Assembly (NCBI GenBank): GCA_030538605.1
Contig: JAUNTQ010000020.1
Span: 1-42,880, forward strand
Length of the DNA: 42,880 bases
Reading direction: 5' to 3'
Origin: Pseudomonadota bacterium
GTDB lineage: Bacteria > Pseudomonadota > Gammaproteobacteria > Burkholderiales > Burkholderiaceae_C
The position numbers and the translations under genes are program-made. The first letter of the stretch is position 1. The number at the start of each line of letters is the position of its first letter. The notes beneath the pieces are model-generated. The model did not search any database. It had not been told where the DNA came from and saw only the letters and a program-made list of their open reading frames with translations. Of the stretch, positions 23,449 through 33,167 are shown piece by piece.

Positions 23449-23469
23449 AGCGCGCGCAAGCCGATCGAA

Positions 23470-23503
23470 AAAGCCGCCCGCACACTCTGTAACGGGCGGT
23501 TTT
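23470..23503 (+). terminator. secG terminator
   Basis: CCGCCCG (23474-23480) pairs with CGGGCGG (23493-23499), with AAA before and TTTT after (23500-23503). It lies 22 bp past the secG stop, between it and the tRNA gene. Confidence 0.8.
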
Positions 23504-23582
23504 CAGGGTAAACTCCTAGTTGGTTTTGCGGCATGCGCTCCGTGCTTGGGGTGTCGGTCAGCCGCAAGACAAACACACGATT

Positions 23583-23667
23583 GCCGTCGTGGTGAAATTG
23601 GTAGACACGCTATCTTGAGGGGGTAGTGGCGAAAGCTGTGCGAGTTCGAGTCTCGCCGACGGCACCA
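23583..23667 (+). tRNA. tRNA-Leu (anticodon GAG)
   Basis: 85 nt including an encoded CCA end (23665-23667). The acceptor stem GCCGTCG (23583-23589) pairs with CGACGGC (23657-23663). The D-arm region has TGGTGAAATTGGTAGACACG, the anticodon stem is CTATC/GGTAG with loop TTGAGGG and anticodon GAG (23617-23619), a class II variable arm follows, and the T-loop is GTTCGAGTC. It reads CUC and CUU codons. It sits between secG and nuoA; the same placement is known in other Betaproteobacteria. Confidence 0.97.
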
Positions 23668-23737
23668 AAAAAGACACAAGAACGCGAGGGGGCATCGCTG
23701 CGCTGGGCCACCCTGACAACCGACACAAGAGCACACG

Positions 23738-24097
23738 ATGAATCTTTCCCAGTACCTTCCCGTCCTGCTCTTCATTTTGGTGGGCTTGGCCGTTGGCGCA
23801 TTGTGTCTGGGCATGGGCTCTTTCCTCAAGCCGCACAAGGCCGATGCGGCCAAGAACTCACCCTACGAGTGCGGTTTCGAGGCCTTCGAGGACGCGCGCA
23901 TGAAGTTCGACGTGCGCTACTACCTCGTCGCCATCCTTTTCATCCTGTTTGATCTGGAGATCGCCTTCCTCTTCCCTTGGGCCGTCGCCTTGCGGGACGT
24001 GGGCATGACGGGCTTCGTGGCCGTGCTCATCTTCTTGGCCATCCTGGTCGTCGGGTTCATCTACGAGTGGAAAAAAGGCGCCCTGGATTGGGAATGA
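23738..24097 (+). CDS. nuoA: NADH-quinone oxidoreductase subunit A
   Basis: A 119-residue membrane subunit, first gene of the complex I operon. It has three membrane segments (about 8-30, 62-83 and 90-110). The loop [20 protein letters not shown] (41-60), with Cys45, lies near the quinone site, and [11 protein letters not shown] follows. The promoter is likely upstream of, or shared with, the tRNA gene 70 bp before; none is clear in the gap. Confidence 0.95.
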   Translation: MNLSQYLPVLLFILVGLAVGALCLGMGSFLKPHKADAAKNSPYECGFEAFEDARMKFDVRYYLVAILFILFDLEIAFLFPWAVALRDVGMTGFVAVLIFLAILVVGFIYEWKKGALDWE

Positions 24098-24138
24098 TGC
24101 GTTTCAGCTCTCTGGCCTGACGCGCGGGAACCTCGCAC

Positions 24139-24618
24139 ATGAATGATCAACTTCAGCAAAAAGGCTTCTTGCTCACCGGCATCGACACGGCGGTGAACTG
24201 GGCCAAGACCGGCTCCTTGTGGCCGGTGACGTTCGGCTTGGCCTGCTGCGCCGTGGAGATGATGCACGCTGCCGCAGCGCGCTACGACATTGGCCGTTTC
24301 GGTGCCGAAGTGTTTCGCGCCAGTCCGCGCCAGTCAGACCTCATGATCGTCGCCGGCACCCTGTGCAACAAGATGGCCCCCGCCCTGCGCAAGGTGTATG
24401 ACCAGATGGCCGAGCCGCGCTGGGTGCTGTCCATGGGTTCGTGCGCCAACGGTGGTGGCTATTACCACTACAGCTATTCTGTCGTGCGCGGCTGCGACCG
24501 CGTGGTTCCCGTGGACGTGTACGTGCCCGGTTGCCCGCCCACGGCGGAAGCCCTGCTGTACGGCATCATCCAGTTGCAGCAGAAGGTGCGCCGCACCAAC
24601 ACGATCGCGCGGGTGTGA
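24139..24618 (+). CDS. nuoB: NADH-quinone oxidoreductase subunit B
   Basis: A 159-residue peripheral subunit that carries the terminal iron-sulfur cluster N2, which passes electrons to quinone. The four ligands are the tandem Cys36-Cys37 in [10 protein letters not shown], Cys102 in [12 protein letters not shown] and Cys132 in [14 protein letters not shown]. The length is typical of alpha/beta-proteobacterial NuoB. nuoC begins 2 bp after its stop. Confidence 0.97.
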   Translation: MNDQLQQKGFLLTGIDTAVNWAKTGSLWPVTFGLACCAVEMMHAAAARYDIGRFGAEVFRASPRQSDLMIVAGTLCNKMAPALRKVYDQMAEPRWVLSMGSCANGGGYYHYSYSVVRGCDRVVPVDVYVPGCPPTAEALLYGIIQLQQKVRRTNTIARV

Positions 24619-24620
24619 CC

Positions 24621-25244
24621 ATGACAGACGTCGAGACACCCGCTTGCGCCATTGCCCCCGAGGCACTCAAGGACACCCTCGCCGCCGCCTTGGCCGAGCG
24701 TGCGCAACACATCGGCGTGGCGCTGGGTGAAGTCACCGTGACGGTGACCCCGGCGCATTACCTTGCCGTCATGCAAACCCTGCGCGAGTCCCCGGGCTGC
24801 CGCTTCGAGCAGTTGATTGATCTGTGCGGCCTAGACTATTCCACCTACGGTGATGGCCGCTGGGAAGGGCCGCGTTACGCGGTGGTGTCGCACCTGCTGT
24901 CCGTGAGCCTGAACCAGCGCGTGCGCGTGCGCGTGTTCTGTGCGGACGACGAGTTCCCGGTGGTGGATTCGGTGGCGGGCATCTGGAGCGCCGCCAACTG
25001 GTATGAGCGCGAGGCGTTCGATCTGTACGGTATCCTGTTCGAAGGGCATGACGATCTGCGACGCATCCTCACCGACTATGGCTTCATTGGCCACCCGTTT
25101 CGCAAGGATTTTCCGCTGTCGGGCCATGTCGAGATGCGTTACGACGCGGACCGTCAACGCGTCATTTACGAGCCGGTATCGATCGAGCCGCGTGAAATCA
25201 CCCCCCGCGTGATCCGCGAGGACAACTACGGGGGGCTGCACTGA
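24621..25244 (+). CDS. nuoC: NADH-quinone oxidoreductase subunit C
   Basis: A 207-residue hydrophilic subunit of the connecting module (30-kDa subunit). Start [10 protein letters not shown] was chosen 2 bp after nuoB. The signature [30 protein letters not shown] spans about residues 127-155 and is followed by [11 protein letters not shown]. NuoC is separate from NuoD here, unlike the fused NuoCD of E. coli. Confidence 0.95.
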   Translation: MTDVETPACAIAPEALKDTLAAALAERAQHIGVALGEVTVTVTPAHYLAVMQTLRESPGCRFEQLIDLCGLDYSTYGDGRWEGPRYAVVSHLLSVSLNQRVRVRVFCADDEFPVVDSVAGIWSAANWYEREAFDLYGILFEGHDDLRRILTDYGFIGHPFRKDFPLSGHVEMRYDADRQRVIYEPVSIEPREITPRVIREDNYGGLH

Positions 25245-25274
25245 GCACGCCCTTGGCGCGCTCGTCTTTGACCC

Positions 25275-26528
25275 ATGGCTGAGATCAAGAACTACACCCT
25301 CAACTTCGGCCCGCAGCACCCTGCGGCGCACGGAGTGCTGCGCTTGGTGCTCGAACTCGATGGCGAGGTCGTGCAGCGCGCCGACCCGCACATCGGGCTG
25401 CTGCACCGCGCCACCGAAAAGCTGGCCGAGCACAAGACCTACATCCAGACGCTGCCCTACATGGATCGTCTGGATTACGTGTCCATGATGTGCAACGAGC
25501 ACGCGTATTGCCTGGCGATCGAAAAGATGCTTGGTATCGAGGTGCCTGTCCGCGCGCAGTACATCCGTGTCATGTTCAGCGAGATCACGCGCCTGCTCAA
25601 TCACCTCATGTGGCTCGGCTCGCACGGCAACGACTGCGGCTCCTCGACCATCCTCATCTACACCTTCCGCGAGCGCGAAGACCTGCTCGACATGTATGAG
25701 GCGGTGTCCGGCGCGCGCATGCACGCTGCGTATTTCCGTCCGGGCGGCGTGTACCGGGATTTGCCCGATACCATGCCGCAGTACAAGGTCAGCAAGATTC
25801 GCAACGCCAAGGCCCTGGACGCGCTGAACACCAACCGCAAGGGTTCGCTGCTGGACTTCATCGAGGATTTCACGCAGCGCTTTCCCAAGTGCATGGACGA
25901 GTACGAAACCCTGCTCACGGACAACCGCATCTGGAAGCAGCGCACGGTCGGCATCGGCGTCGTCAGTGCCGAGCGCGCGCTGAACCTGGGCATGACCGGG
26001 CCCATGCTGCGTGGTTCGGGCGTGGCCTGGGACTTGCGCAAGAAGCAGCCCTACGAGGTATACGACAAGCTGGATTTCGACATCGCCATCGGCAAAACCG
26101 GCGACAGCTACGACCGTTATCTGGTGCGCGTGCAGGAAATGCGCGAGTCCAACCGCATCATCAAGCAGTGCATCGACTGGCTTCGCGCCAACCCTGGCCC
26201 CGTCATCACCGACAACCACAAGGTCGCACCGCCTTCGCGTGAAGGCATGAAGACCCACATGGAAGACCTGATTCACCATTTCAAGCTTTTCACCGAAGGC
26301 ATGCACGTGCCAGCGGGCGAGGCTTATGCTGCGGTGGAGCATCCCAAGGGCGAATTCGGCATCTACCTCGTGAGCGATGGTGCCAACAAGCCCTACCGCA
26401 TGAAGATCCGCGCCCCGGGCTTTGCCCACCTGGCCGCACTGGACGAAATCGCCAAAGGTCACATGCTGGCGGACGCCGTGGCCATCATCGGCACGTTGGA
26501 CATCGTGTTTGGAGAAATTGATCGATGA
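25275..26528 (+). CDS. nuoD: NADH-quinone oxidoreductase subunit D
   Basis: A 417-residue (49-kDa type) subunit forming the quinone pocket with NuoB. The N-terminal [21 protein letters not shown] contains the conserved His residues that contact quinone. Other family marks are [25 protein letters not shown] and the C-terminal [19 protein letters not shown]. The stop overlaps the nuoE start as ATGA. Confidence 0.97.
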   Translation: MAEIKNYTLNFGPQHPAAHGVLRLVLELDGEVVQRADPHIGLLHRATEKLAEHKTYIQTLPYMDRLDYVSMMCNEHAYCLAIEKMLGIEVPVRAQYIRVMFSEITRLLNHLMWLGSHGNDCGSSTILIYTFREREDLLDMYEAVSGARMHAAYFRPGGVYRDLPDTMPQYKVSKIRNAKALDALNTNRKGSLLDFIEDFTQRFPKCMDEYETLLTDNRIWKQRTVGIGVVSAERALNLGMTGPMLRGSGVAWDLRKKQPYEVYDKLDFDIAIGKTGDSYDRYLVRVQEMRESNRIIKQCIDWLRANPGPVITDNHKVAPPSREGMKTHMEDLIHHFKLFTEGMHVPAGEAYAAVEHPKGEFGIYLVSDGANKPYRMKIRAPGFAHLAALDEIAKGHMLADAVAIIGTLDIVFGEIDR

Positions 26529-27043
26529 GTGCAGACGTTGCACCCGCCGCTGTGCCGGCCCTGTCCGACGTGACGCGCGAGCGCTTTGCGCGTGAGGTGT
26601 CGAAATACCCCGCTGACCAGAAGCAGTCTGCGGTGATGGCTTGCCTGTCCATCGTGCAGCAGGAGCAGGGCTGGGTCAGCCCCGAAAGCGAGAAGGCCGT
26701 GGCCACCTACCTGGGCATGCCTGCCATGGCGGTGCATGAGGTGACTACCTTCTATAACATGTACAACCAGCAGCCGGTGGGGCGGTTCAAGCTCAACGTC
26801 TGCACCAATGCCCCGTGCATGTTTGCCGGCGGTCCGCAGGCGCTTGACCACCTGTGCAAGAAGCTGGGCGTGGAGCCTTACCGCACCACCGTCGACGGTC
26901 GGTTCACGGTGCAGCCGAGCGAATGCCTGGGTGCCTGTGGAGATGCGCCCGTGATGCTGGTCAACGACCGGCACATGTGCAGCTTCATGTCTCATGACAA
27001 GCTTGACCAACTGGTTGACGGCTTGCGTACCGCAGAGGACTGA
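26525..27043 (+). CDS. nuoE: NADH-quinone oxidoreductase subunit E
   Basis: A 172-residue (24-kDa type) subunit with a thioredoxin-like fold and the [2Fe-2S] cluster N1a. The ligands are Cys93 and Cys98 in [10 protein letters not shown] and Cys134 and Cys138 in [11 protein letters not shown]. The start overlaps nuoD by 4 bp. Together with NuoF and NuoG it forms the NADH dehydrogenase module. Confidence 0.96.
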   Translation: MSADVAPAAVPALSDVTRERFAREVSKYPADQKQSAVMACLSIVQQEQGWVSPESEKAVATYLGMPAMAVHEVTTFYNMYNQQPVGRFKLNVCTNAPCMFAGGPQALDHLCKKLGVEPYRTTVDGRFTVQPSECLGACGDAPVMLVNDRHMCSFMSHDKLDQLVDGLRTAED

Positions 27044-27047
27044 TCAC

Positions 27048-28394
27048 ATGGCCCGTGTCAAAGACATCCTCGCGCAGTTTCAGGCCAAAGGCGTGGAAAC
27101 CTGCTTCCATGGCCGCCATATCAACCCGCAGATCTATGCCAGCCTGGACGGTGCCAACTGGGGCTTGAAGGACTACGAGTCGCGTGGGGGCTATCAGGCG
27201 CTGCGCAAGATCCTGGGCCAGGACGGCGGCCCAGGCATGACGCAGGACGAGGTGATTGCCCAACTGAAGGCCTCCAGCCTGCGTGGCCGTGGTGGTGCGG
27301 GTTTTCCCACGGGCCTGAAGTGGAGCTTCATGCCCCGCAATTTCCCGGGGCAGAAATACGTCGTGTGCAATTCAGACGAAGGCGAACCGGGCACATTCAA
27401 GGACCGCGACATCCTGATGTACAACCCGCACGCGGTGATCGAAGGCATGGCGATTGCGGCCTATGCGATGGGTGCCAGCGTGGGCTACAACTACATTCAC
27501 GGCGAGATTTTCCAGGTGTACGAACGCTTCGAGGCGGCCTTGGTGCAGGCGCGCGAGGCAGGGTATCTGGGCGACGGCGTAATGGGCAGCGGTTTCAACT
27601 TCCAGCTCCATGCGCACCACGGCTTCGGGGCTTACATCTGCGGTGAAGAGACGGCCTTGCTCGAATCGCTGGAAGGCAAGAAGGGGCAACCGCGGTTCAA
27701 GCCGCCGTTTCCCGCCAGCTTCGGCCTTTACGGCAAACCCACCACCATCAACAACACCGAAACCTTTGCCGCCACCCCCTGGATCATTCGCCACGGCGGA
27801 CAGGCCTACCTGGAGTGCGGCAAGCCAAACAACGGCGGCACCAAGATCTTCTCGATCCAGGGCGACGTCGAGCGGCCCGGCAATTACGAGATTCCGCTGG
27901 GCACACCCTTTGCCACCTTGCTGGAGCTCGCGGGTGGGGTGCGTGGCGGCAGGCAACTGAAATCGGTGATCCCCGGCGGATCGTCATCTCCGGTGCTGCC
28001 GGCCGACGTCATCATGCAGTGCACGATGGATTACGACTCCATCGCCAAGGCAGGCTCCATGCTGGGCTCCGGTGCGGTCATCGTGATGGACGAAACGCGC
28101 GACATGGTTGAAACGCTGCTGCGCCTGTCCTACTTCTACATGCACGAGTCGTGCGGTCAGTGCACCCCTTGCCGCGAGGGCACGGGCTGGCTGTGGCGCA
28201 TGGTCGATCGCATCGAGCATGGCCAGGGGCGTCCCGAGGATCTGGAAAAGCTGGACAACGTGGCCGAGAACATCATGGGCCGCACCATCTGCGCCCTTGG
28301 TGACGCGGCCGCCATGCCCGTGCGGGCCATGCTCAAGCATTACCGGCACGAGTTCGCGGCCAAGATCGAGGCTGCACAAAAAGCAGCGGCCTAA
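27048..28394 (+). CDS. nuoF: NADH-quinone oxidoreductase subunit F
   Basis: A 448-residue (51-kDa type) subunit that binds NADH, FMN and cluster N3. The glycine-rich NADH loop [10 protein letters not shown] is at 80-89, with the second binding region [15 protein letters not shown]3 ligands are Cys369, Cys372 and Cys375 in [12 protein letters not shown], and Cys415 in [10 protein letters not shown]. The ATG is 4 bp after the nuoE stop, in place of an earlier in-frame start inside nuoE. Confidence 0.97.
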   Translation: MARVKDILAQFQAKGVETCFHGRHINPQIYASLDGANWGLKDYESRGGYQALRKILGQDGGPGMTQDEVIAQLKASSLRGRGGAGFPTGLKWSFMPRNFPGQKYVVCNSDEGEPGTFKDRDILMYNPHAVIEGMAIAAYAMGASVGYNYIHGEIFQVYERFEAALVQAREAGYLGDGVMGSGFNFQLHAHHGFGAYICGEETALLESLEGKKGQPRFKPPFPASFGLYGKPTTINNTETFAATPWIIRHGGQAYLECGKPNNGGTKIFSIQGDVERPGNYEIPLGTPFATLLELAGGVRGGRQLKSVIPGGSSSPVLPADVIMQCTMDYDSIAKAGSMLGSGAVIVMDETRDMVETLLRLSYFYMHESCGQCTPCREGTGWLWRMVDRIEHGQGRPEDLEKLDNVAENIMGRTICALGDAAAMPVRAMLKHYRHEFAAKIEAAQKAAA

Positions 28395-28423
28395 GGCGTT
28401 CGGCATTTGAAGATTGAAAGCCC

Positions 28424-30544
28424 ATGGTTGAACTAGAAATCGACGGCAAGAAGGTGGAAGTGCTCGAAGGCAGCATGGTCATGCATGCGGCTGAAAAGGC
28501 GGGCACCTACATTCCCCACTTCTGTTACCACAAGAAGCTCTCCATTGCCGCGAACTGCCGCATGTGCCTGGTGGACGTGGAGAAAGCGCCCAAAGCAGTG
28601 CCTGCATGTGCCACGCCCGTGACGCAGGGCATGATCGTCCGCACGCAGAGCGACAAGGCGGTCAAGGCGCAGAAGTCGGTGATGGAGTTTCTGCTCATCA
28701 ACCACCCGCTGGATTGCCCCATCTGCGACCAGGGCGGCGAATGCCAGTTGCAGGATCTGGCCGTGGGTTACGGCAGTTCAGGCTCGCGCTATGCCGAAGA
28801 AAAGCGCGTGGTGTTCCACAAGGACGTGGGCCCCCTCATTTCCATGGAGGAAATGAGCCGCTGCATCCACTGCACCCGTTGCGTGCGCTTCGGCCAGGAA
28901 ATTGCCGGTGTGATGGAACTCGGCATGGCCAACCGGGGCGAGCACGCCGAAATCGAAACCTTTGTCGGGCAGTCGGTGGATTCCGAGCTGTCGGGCAACA
29001 TGATCGACATCTGCCCGGTCGGGGCGCTTACCAGCAAGCCGTTCCGCTACAACGCACGCACCTGGGAGCTGTCGCGCCGCAGGAGCATCAGCCCGCATGA
29101 CTCCACGGGTGCCAACCTGATCGTTCAGGTCAAGAACAACAAGGTCATGCGCGTCGTGCCGCTCGAGAACGAAACGGTCAACGAGTGCTGGATCGCCGAT
29201 CGCGATCGCTTCTCCTATGAAGCGCTCAATGGTGAAGAGCGCCTGACCCGACCCATGCTCAAGCAGGGCGGGCAGTGGGAAGAGGTGGATTGGCAGACGG
29301 CGCTGGAGTACGTCGTCAACGGCCTCGGCCAGATCAAGGCCGAGCATGGCGCAGACGCCATTGGCGCACTGGTCAGCCCCCACAGCACGCTGGAAGAGCT
29401 GTATCTGGCTGGGCAACTGGTGCGCGGCCTGGGCAGCGCCAATATCGACCATCGGCTGCGTCACACCGAGTTCGTGGCACCGGAAGGCGTGCGCTGGCTG
29501 GGCACGTCGATTGCATCGCTGTCACAGCTCCAGAGTGTGCTGGTGCTGGGCTCCAATTTGCGTAAGGATCACCCCTTGTTCGCACAGCGCATCCGACAGG
29601 CGACGCGCCAGGGTTGCGCGGTCACGGCGGTCACGTCGCGCGCGCTGCTGCCGGACGCAGGCGCCTGGGCGATGCCTCTGGCGGCCAGTGCCACGGTCGA
29701 TGCTTCGCACTGGGTATCGGCGCTGGCGTCGGTTGCGGCAGCCGTGGCCCATGAAAAAGGCATGGCGACACCAGACGAAGCGCAGGCCACGGATGACGCC
29801 CGCGCCATCGCTTTGGCACTGCTTTCCGGCGAGCGCCGGGCGATTCTGATCGGCAACGCGGCAGCGCATCACCCGCAGGCGTCCACCCTGCTGGCGCTTT
29901 GCCAGTGGATTGGCGAGCACACGGGCGCATCGGTGGGCTATCTCACGGAAGCTGCCAATACGGTGGGTGCCCAGGTGGTGGGCGCTTTGCCGGGGCCCCA
30001 TGGCAAGCACGCGGCGCAAATGCTGGCGGGCGGGCTCAAAGCGGCCATGCTGCTGCATTGCGAGCCCGGGCTGGACACCCATGCACCGCTGCGGGGGGCC
30101 GACATGGTGGTCACCCTCAGCCCGTTCAAGACCAACCTCGACGTCAGTGACGTGCTGCTACCGATTGCGCCGTTCACCGAGACATCCGGCACTTTCGTGA
30201 ATGCCGAAGGGCTTGTGCAGAGCTTCCACGCCGTCGTGCGGCCGCTGGGCGACGCACGCCCGGGCTGGAAAGTGCTGCGCGTGCTGGCGGACATGCTGGG
30301 CGTCACCCAGCCGCCTTACGAGTCGTCGCCGGAAGTGCTGGCGCAGGCCCTGGGTGGGGTGGCGCTGGAGCGTATCGGGCAAGACCGCCTCAGCAATCGT
30401 ACGTCGGCGCCCACCGCTGCGCCCGAGCGTGACGCAGCGATGCCGGCCCCTGCGCCAGTGGGCATTTATCAGCTCGACGGCATCGTGCGGCGTGCGCCTT
30501 CGCTGCAACAAACCGCCGATGCGCGCCAGGAGGCCTCGGCATGA
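28424..30544 (+). CDS. nuoG: NADH-quinone oxidoreductase subunit G
   Basis: A 706-residue (75-kDa type) subunit, first part of the iron-sulfur chain. Cluster N1b ligands are Cys34, Cys45, Cys48 and Cys62; N5 has His94, Cys98, Cys101 and Cys107 in [16 protein letters not shown]4 has Cys147, Cys150, Cys153 and Cys197. The rest (from about 215) is the molybdopterin-oxidoreductase-like domain without cofactor. The length is that of the mitochondrial-like form and shorter than the E. coli protein (about 908). The stop overlaps nuoH as ATGA. Confidence 0.96.
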   Translation: MVELEIDGKKVEVLEGSMVMHAAEKAGTYIPHFCYHKKLSIAANCRMCLVDVEKAPKAVPACATPVTQGMIVRTQSDKAVKAQKSVMEFLLINHPLDCPICDQGGECQLQDLAVGYGSSGSRYAEEKRVVFHKDVGPLISMEEMSRCIHCTRCVRFGQEIAGVMELGMANRGEHAEIETFVGQSVDSELSGNMIDICPVGALTSKPFRYNARTWELSRRRSISPHDSTGANLIVQVKNNKVMRVVPLENETVNECWIADRDRFSYEALNGEERLTRPMLKQGGQWEEVDWQTALEYVVNGLGQIKAEHGADAIGALVSPHSTLEELYLAGQLVRGLGSANIDHRLRHTEFVAPEGVRWLGTSIASLSQLQSVLVLGSNLRKDHPLFAQRIRQATRQGCAVTAVTSRALLPDAGAWAMPLAASATVDASHWVSALASVAAAVAHEKGMATPDEAQATDDARAIALALLSGERRAILIGNAAAHHPQASTLLALCQWIGEHTGASVGYLTEAANTVGAQVVGALPGPHGKHAAQMLAGGLKAAMLLHCEPGLDTHAPLRGADMVVTLSPFKTNLDVSDVLLPIAPFTETSGTFVNAEGLVQSFHAVVRPLGDARPGWKVLRVLADMLGVTQPPYESSPEVLAQALGGVALERIGQDRLSNRTSAPTAAPERDAAMPAPAPVGIYQLDGIVRRAPSLQQTADARQEASA

Positions 30545-31617
30545 TCGACGCGATCTACAACGGCGGCCTGCACCTGTTTGCCGGCGCATGGTGGACAGGC
30601 ATGGTCTGGCCCGTGATCTGGAACCTCATCAAGATCGTGGCGCTGTTGCTTCCGCTCATGGGGGCGGTGGCTTATCTGACGCTGTGGGAGCGCAAGCTGC
30701 TGGGTTTCATGCAGGTGCGCCACGGTCCCAACCGTGTGGGGCCGTTCGGCCTTTTGCAACCCATTGCGGATGCAGTCAAACTGCTGACGAAGGAAATTAT
30801 TCGTCCCACGGCAGCGAACAAGCCCCTGTTCTTTCTCGGCCCGCTCATGGCCATCATGCCGGCGCTGGCGGCGTGGGTGGTGATTCCTTTCGGGCCGGAG
30901 CAGGCGCTGGCGAACGTGAACGCTGGCTTGCTGCTGGTCATGGCGATCACCTCCATCGAGGTGTACGGCGTCATCATCGCGGGCTGGGCGTCCAACTCCA
31001 AGTACGCGTTTCTGGGTGCCTTGCGCGCCTCGGCGCAGATGGTCAGCTACGAGATCGCCATGGGCTTTTGCTTCCTGGTCGTGCTGATGGTGGCAGGCAG
31101 CATGAACCTGACGGAAATCGTGCTGTCGCAGGGGCGCGGCATGGCCGCCGACATGGGGCTGGTCTTCCTGTCGTGGAACTGGCTGCCCTTGCTGCCCATC
31201 TTCGTGGTCTACCTGATTTCCGGCGTGGCCGAAACCAACCGCCACCCCTTCGACGTGGTGGAGGGTGAGGCCGAGATCGTGGCTGGTCACATGGTCGAGT
31301 ATTCGGGCATGGGTTTTGCCACCTTCTTCCTGGCCGAGTACGCCAGCATGTGGCTGGTGTCCATTCTGGCCGTCATCATGTTCCTCGGCGGCTGGCTGCC
31401 TCCCGTGGCAGGTCTGGACTTCATCCCCGGCTGGATCTGGCTGGGCCTGAAGACCTTCGTGGTGGTATCCATGTTCATCTGGATTCGCGCCACTTTCCCC
31501 CGCTTCCGTTACGACCAGATCATGCGTCTGGGGTGGAAGATCTTCATTCCCGTGACCCTGTTCTGGCTGCTGGTGGTTGGCTTCTGGCTGCACAGCCCCT
31601 GGAACATCTGGCATTGA
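30541..31617 (+). CDS. nuoH: NADH-quinone oxidoreductase subunit H
   Basis: A 358-residue membrane subunit (ND1 type) joining the arm to the membrane and lining the quinone tunnel. It has about eight to nine membrane segments. Conserved loops are [19 protein letters not shown] (about residues 49-67), [12 protein letters not shown] and [18 protein letters not shown] with its acidic residues. The start overlaps nuoG by 4 bp. Confidence 0.97.
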   Translation: MIDAIYNGGLHLFAGAWWTGMVWPVIWNLIKIVALLLPLMGAVAYLTLWERKLLGFMQVRHGPNRVGPFGLLQPIADAVKLLTKEIIRPTAANKPLFFLGPLMAIMPALAAWVVIPFGPEQALANVNAGLLLVMAITSIEVYGVIIAGWASNSKYAFLGALRASAQMVSYEIAMGFCFLVVLMVAGSMNLTEIVLSQGRGMAADMGLVFLSWNWLPLLPIFVVYLISGVAETNRHPFDVVEGEAEIVAGHMVEYSGMGFATFFLAEYASMWLVSILAVIMFLGGWLPPVAGLDFIPGWIWLGLKTFVVVSMFIWIRATFPRFRYDQIMRLGWKIFIPVTLFWLLVVGFWLHSPWNIWH

Positions 31618-31636
31618 ACGGCACAGGAAACACGTC

Positions 31637-32146
31637 ATGGCATCTGTTGCTGCTTCACCTTTTTCCCTCCGGGACTTCTTCAAGAGCTTCCTGCTCGTGG
31701 AGTTGCTCAAGGGCATGGCCCTGACCGGCCGCTACGCTTTCCGCCGCAAGGTCACGGTTCAGTTTCCGGAAGAAAAAACGCCTTTGTCGCCCCGTTTTCG
31801 TGGTCTGCACGCCTTGCGGCGCTACGACAACGGCGAAGAGCGTTGCATTGCCTGCAAGCTGTGCGAGGCCGTGTGCCCTGCCATGGCCATCACTATCGAG
31901 GCGGGCGAGCGCGAAGATGGCTCGCGCCGCACCACGCGCTACGACATCGACCTGACCAAGTGCATCTTCTGCGGCTTCTGCGAAGAAAGCTGCCCGGTGG
32001 ACTCCATCGTCGAGACGCACATCCTCGAATACCACGGCGAAAAGCGCGGCGACCTGTATTTCACCAAGGACATGCTGCTGGCTGTGGGCGACCGATACAA
32101 GAACGAAATCACCGCTGCCAAGGCGGCTGACGCCAAATACCGCTGA
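31637..32146 (+). CDS. nuoI: NADH-quinone oxidoreductase subunit I
   Basis: A 169-residue (TYKY/23-kDa type) subunit with clusters N6a and N6b. The two ferredoxin motifs are Cys70, 73, 76 and 80 ([13 protein letters not shown]) and Cys109, 112, 115 and 119 ([13 protein letters not shown]). The N-terminal helix lies on the membrane. Start [10 protein letters not shown] was chosen 19 bp after nuoH with AGGAAA upstream; an earlier in-frame start lies inside nuoH. Confidence 0.97.
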   Translation: MASVAASPFSLRDFFKSFLLVELLKGMALTGRYAFRRKVTVQFPEEKTPLSPRFRGLHALRRYDNGEERCIACKLCEAVCPAMAITIEAGEREDGSRRTTRYDIDLTKCIFCGFCEESCPVDSIVETHILEYHGEKRGDLYFTKDMLLAVGDRYKNEITAAKAADAKYR

Positions 32147-32179
32147 GCAGGGCTGGCCCGCCACACACAAGACACACCC

Positions 32180-32854
32180 ATGGACGTCAAGACCGGCTTC
32201 TTCTACCTGTTCGCCCTGATCATGCTGTTCGCGGCATTCCGGGTGATCACCGCGCGCAACCCGGTGCATGCGGTGCTCTATCTCATGCTCACCTTTTCGC
32301 AGGCGTCCGGCATCTGGCTGCTGCTCAAGGCAGAGTTCCTGGCCATTGCCCTTGTGCTGGTGTATCTGGGCGCCGTGATGGTGTTGTTTCTGTTCGTGGT
32401 CATGATGCTGGACATCAACATGGACACGCTGCGCCAGGGTTTCTGGAAGCACTTTCCGCTCGCGGCCGCCATGGGCGCGGTCATCTCACTGCAAATGGCC
32501 GTGGTGCTGTTCGGCGGCTTTGGCGTGGGCGAGGCACCTGATGTATCCGAAACCATGACCAATGCCGCAGGCCAGGTCGTGCCTTACTCCAACACGCAGT
32601 CACTGGGTGCCTTGCTGTATTCGGAGTATCTCTATCCGGTGGAGATTGCCGCGGTCATCCTGCTCGTGGCCATGATCACGGCCATCGCGCTTACCTTGCG
32701 CGAGCGCAAGGACTCCAAGAAGGTGGATGCGTCCGAGCAGGTGCGTGTGCGCGCCCGCGACCGCTTCGAGATCGTCAAGATGACCCCCACACGGCCAGCC
32801 CCGTCGCCCGTCGAGCCGGCCGCACCCCAGGCCACCGAGGAGGTCAAGAAATGA
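32180..32854 (+). CDS. nuoJ: NADH-quinone oxidoreductase subunit J
   Basis: A 224-residue membrane subunit (ND6 type) with five membrane segments in the first 170 residues. [20 protein letters not shown] and the pi-bulge segment [17 protein letters not shown] are recognisable. The last 50 residues are a charged, Pro-rich cytoplasmic tail ([20 protein letters not shown]), which is not found in E. coli NuoJ (184 residues). The stop overlaps nuoK by 4 bp. Confidence 0.95.
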   Translation: MDVKTGFFYLFALIMLFAAFRVITARNPVHAVLYLMLTFSQASGIWLLLKAEFLAIALVLVYLGAVMVLFLFVVMMLDINMDTLRQGFWKHFPLAAAMGAVISLQMAVVLFGGFGVGEAPDVSETMTNAAGQVVPYSNTQSLGALLYSEYLYPVEIAAVILLVAMITAIALTLRERKDSKKVDASEQVRVRARDRFEIVKMTPTRPAPSPVEPAAPQATEEVKK

Positions 32855-33159
32855 CATTGACGCTGGCCCATTACCTCACGCTCGGCGCAATCCTGTTCGC
32901 GCTGTCGGTGGTCGGTATTTTTCTCAACCGCAAGAACCTGATCGTGCTGCTGATGGCGATCGAGCTCATGCTGCTGGCCATCAACCTGAACTTCGTGGCT
33001 TTTTCCCACTACCTGGGCGACATGCACGGGCAGGTCTTCGTGTTCTTCATCCTGACGGTGGCGGCCGCCGAGTCAGCCATCGGCCTGGCCATCCTCATGC
33101 TGCTGTTCCGCAACAAGTCCAACATCAACGTGGACGAACTCAATTCGCTGAAGGGCTAA
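32851..33159 (+). CDS. nuoK: NADH-quinone oxidoreductase subunit K
   Basis: A 102-residue membrane subunit (ND4L type) with three membrane segments and the two glutamates in the proton path, Glu38 in [16 protein letters not shown] and Glu74 in [14 protein letters not shown] (E. coli Glu36 and Glu72). It is homologous to MrpC, also in this window. The start overlaps nuoJ; nuoL follows after 8 bp. Confidence 0.97.
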   Translation: MTLTLAHYLTLGAILFALSVVGIFLNRKNLIVLLMAIELMLLAINLNFVAFSHYLGDMHGQVFVFFILTVAAAESAIGLAILMLLFRNKSNINVDELNSLKG

Positions 33160-33167
33160 CGAGAGCA

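Noticed and set aside
23583..23667. tRNA-Leu as an integration site of a genomic island
   Set aside because: No integrase, no duplicated tRNA 3' end and no foreign genes follow; the conserved nuo operon begins 70 bp later.
28424..30544. NuoG as a truncated gene because it is shorter than the E. coli protein
   Set aside because: About 700 residues is the normal length for the mitochondrial-like form, and all cluster ligands are present.
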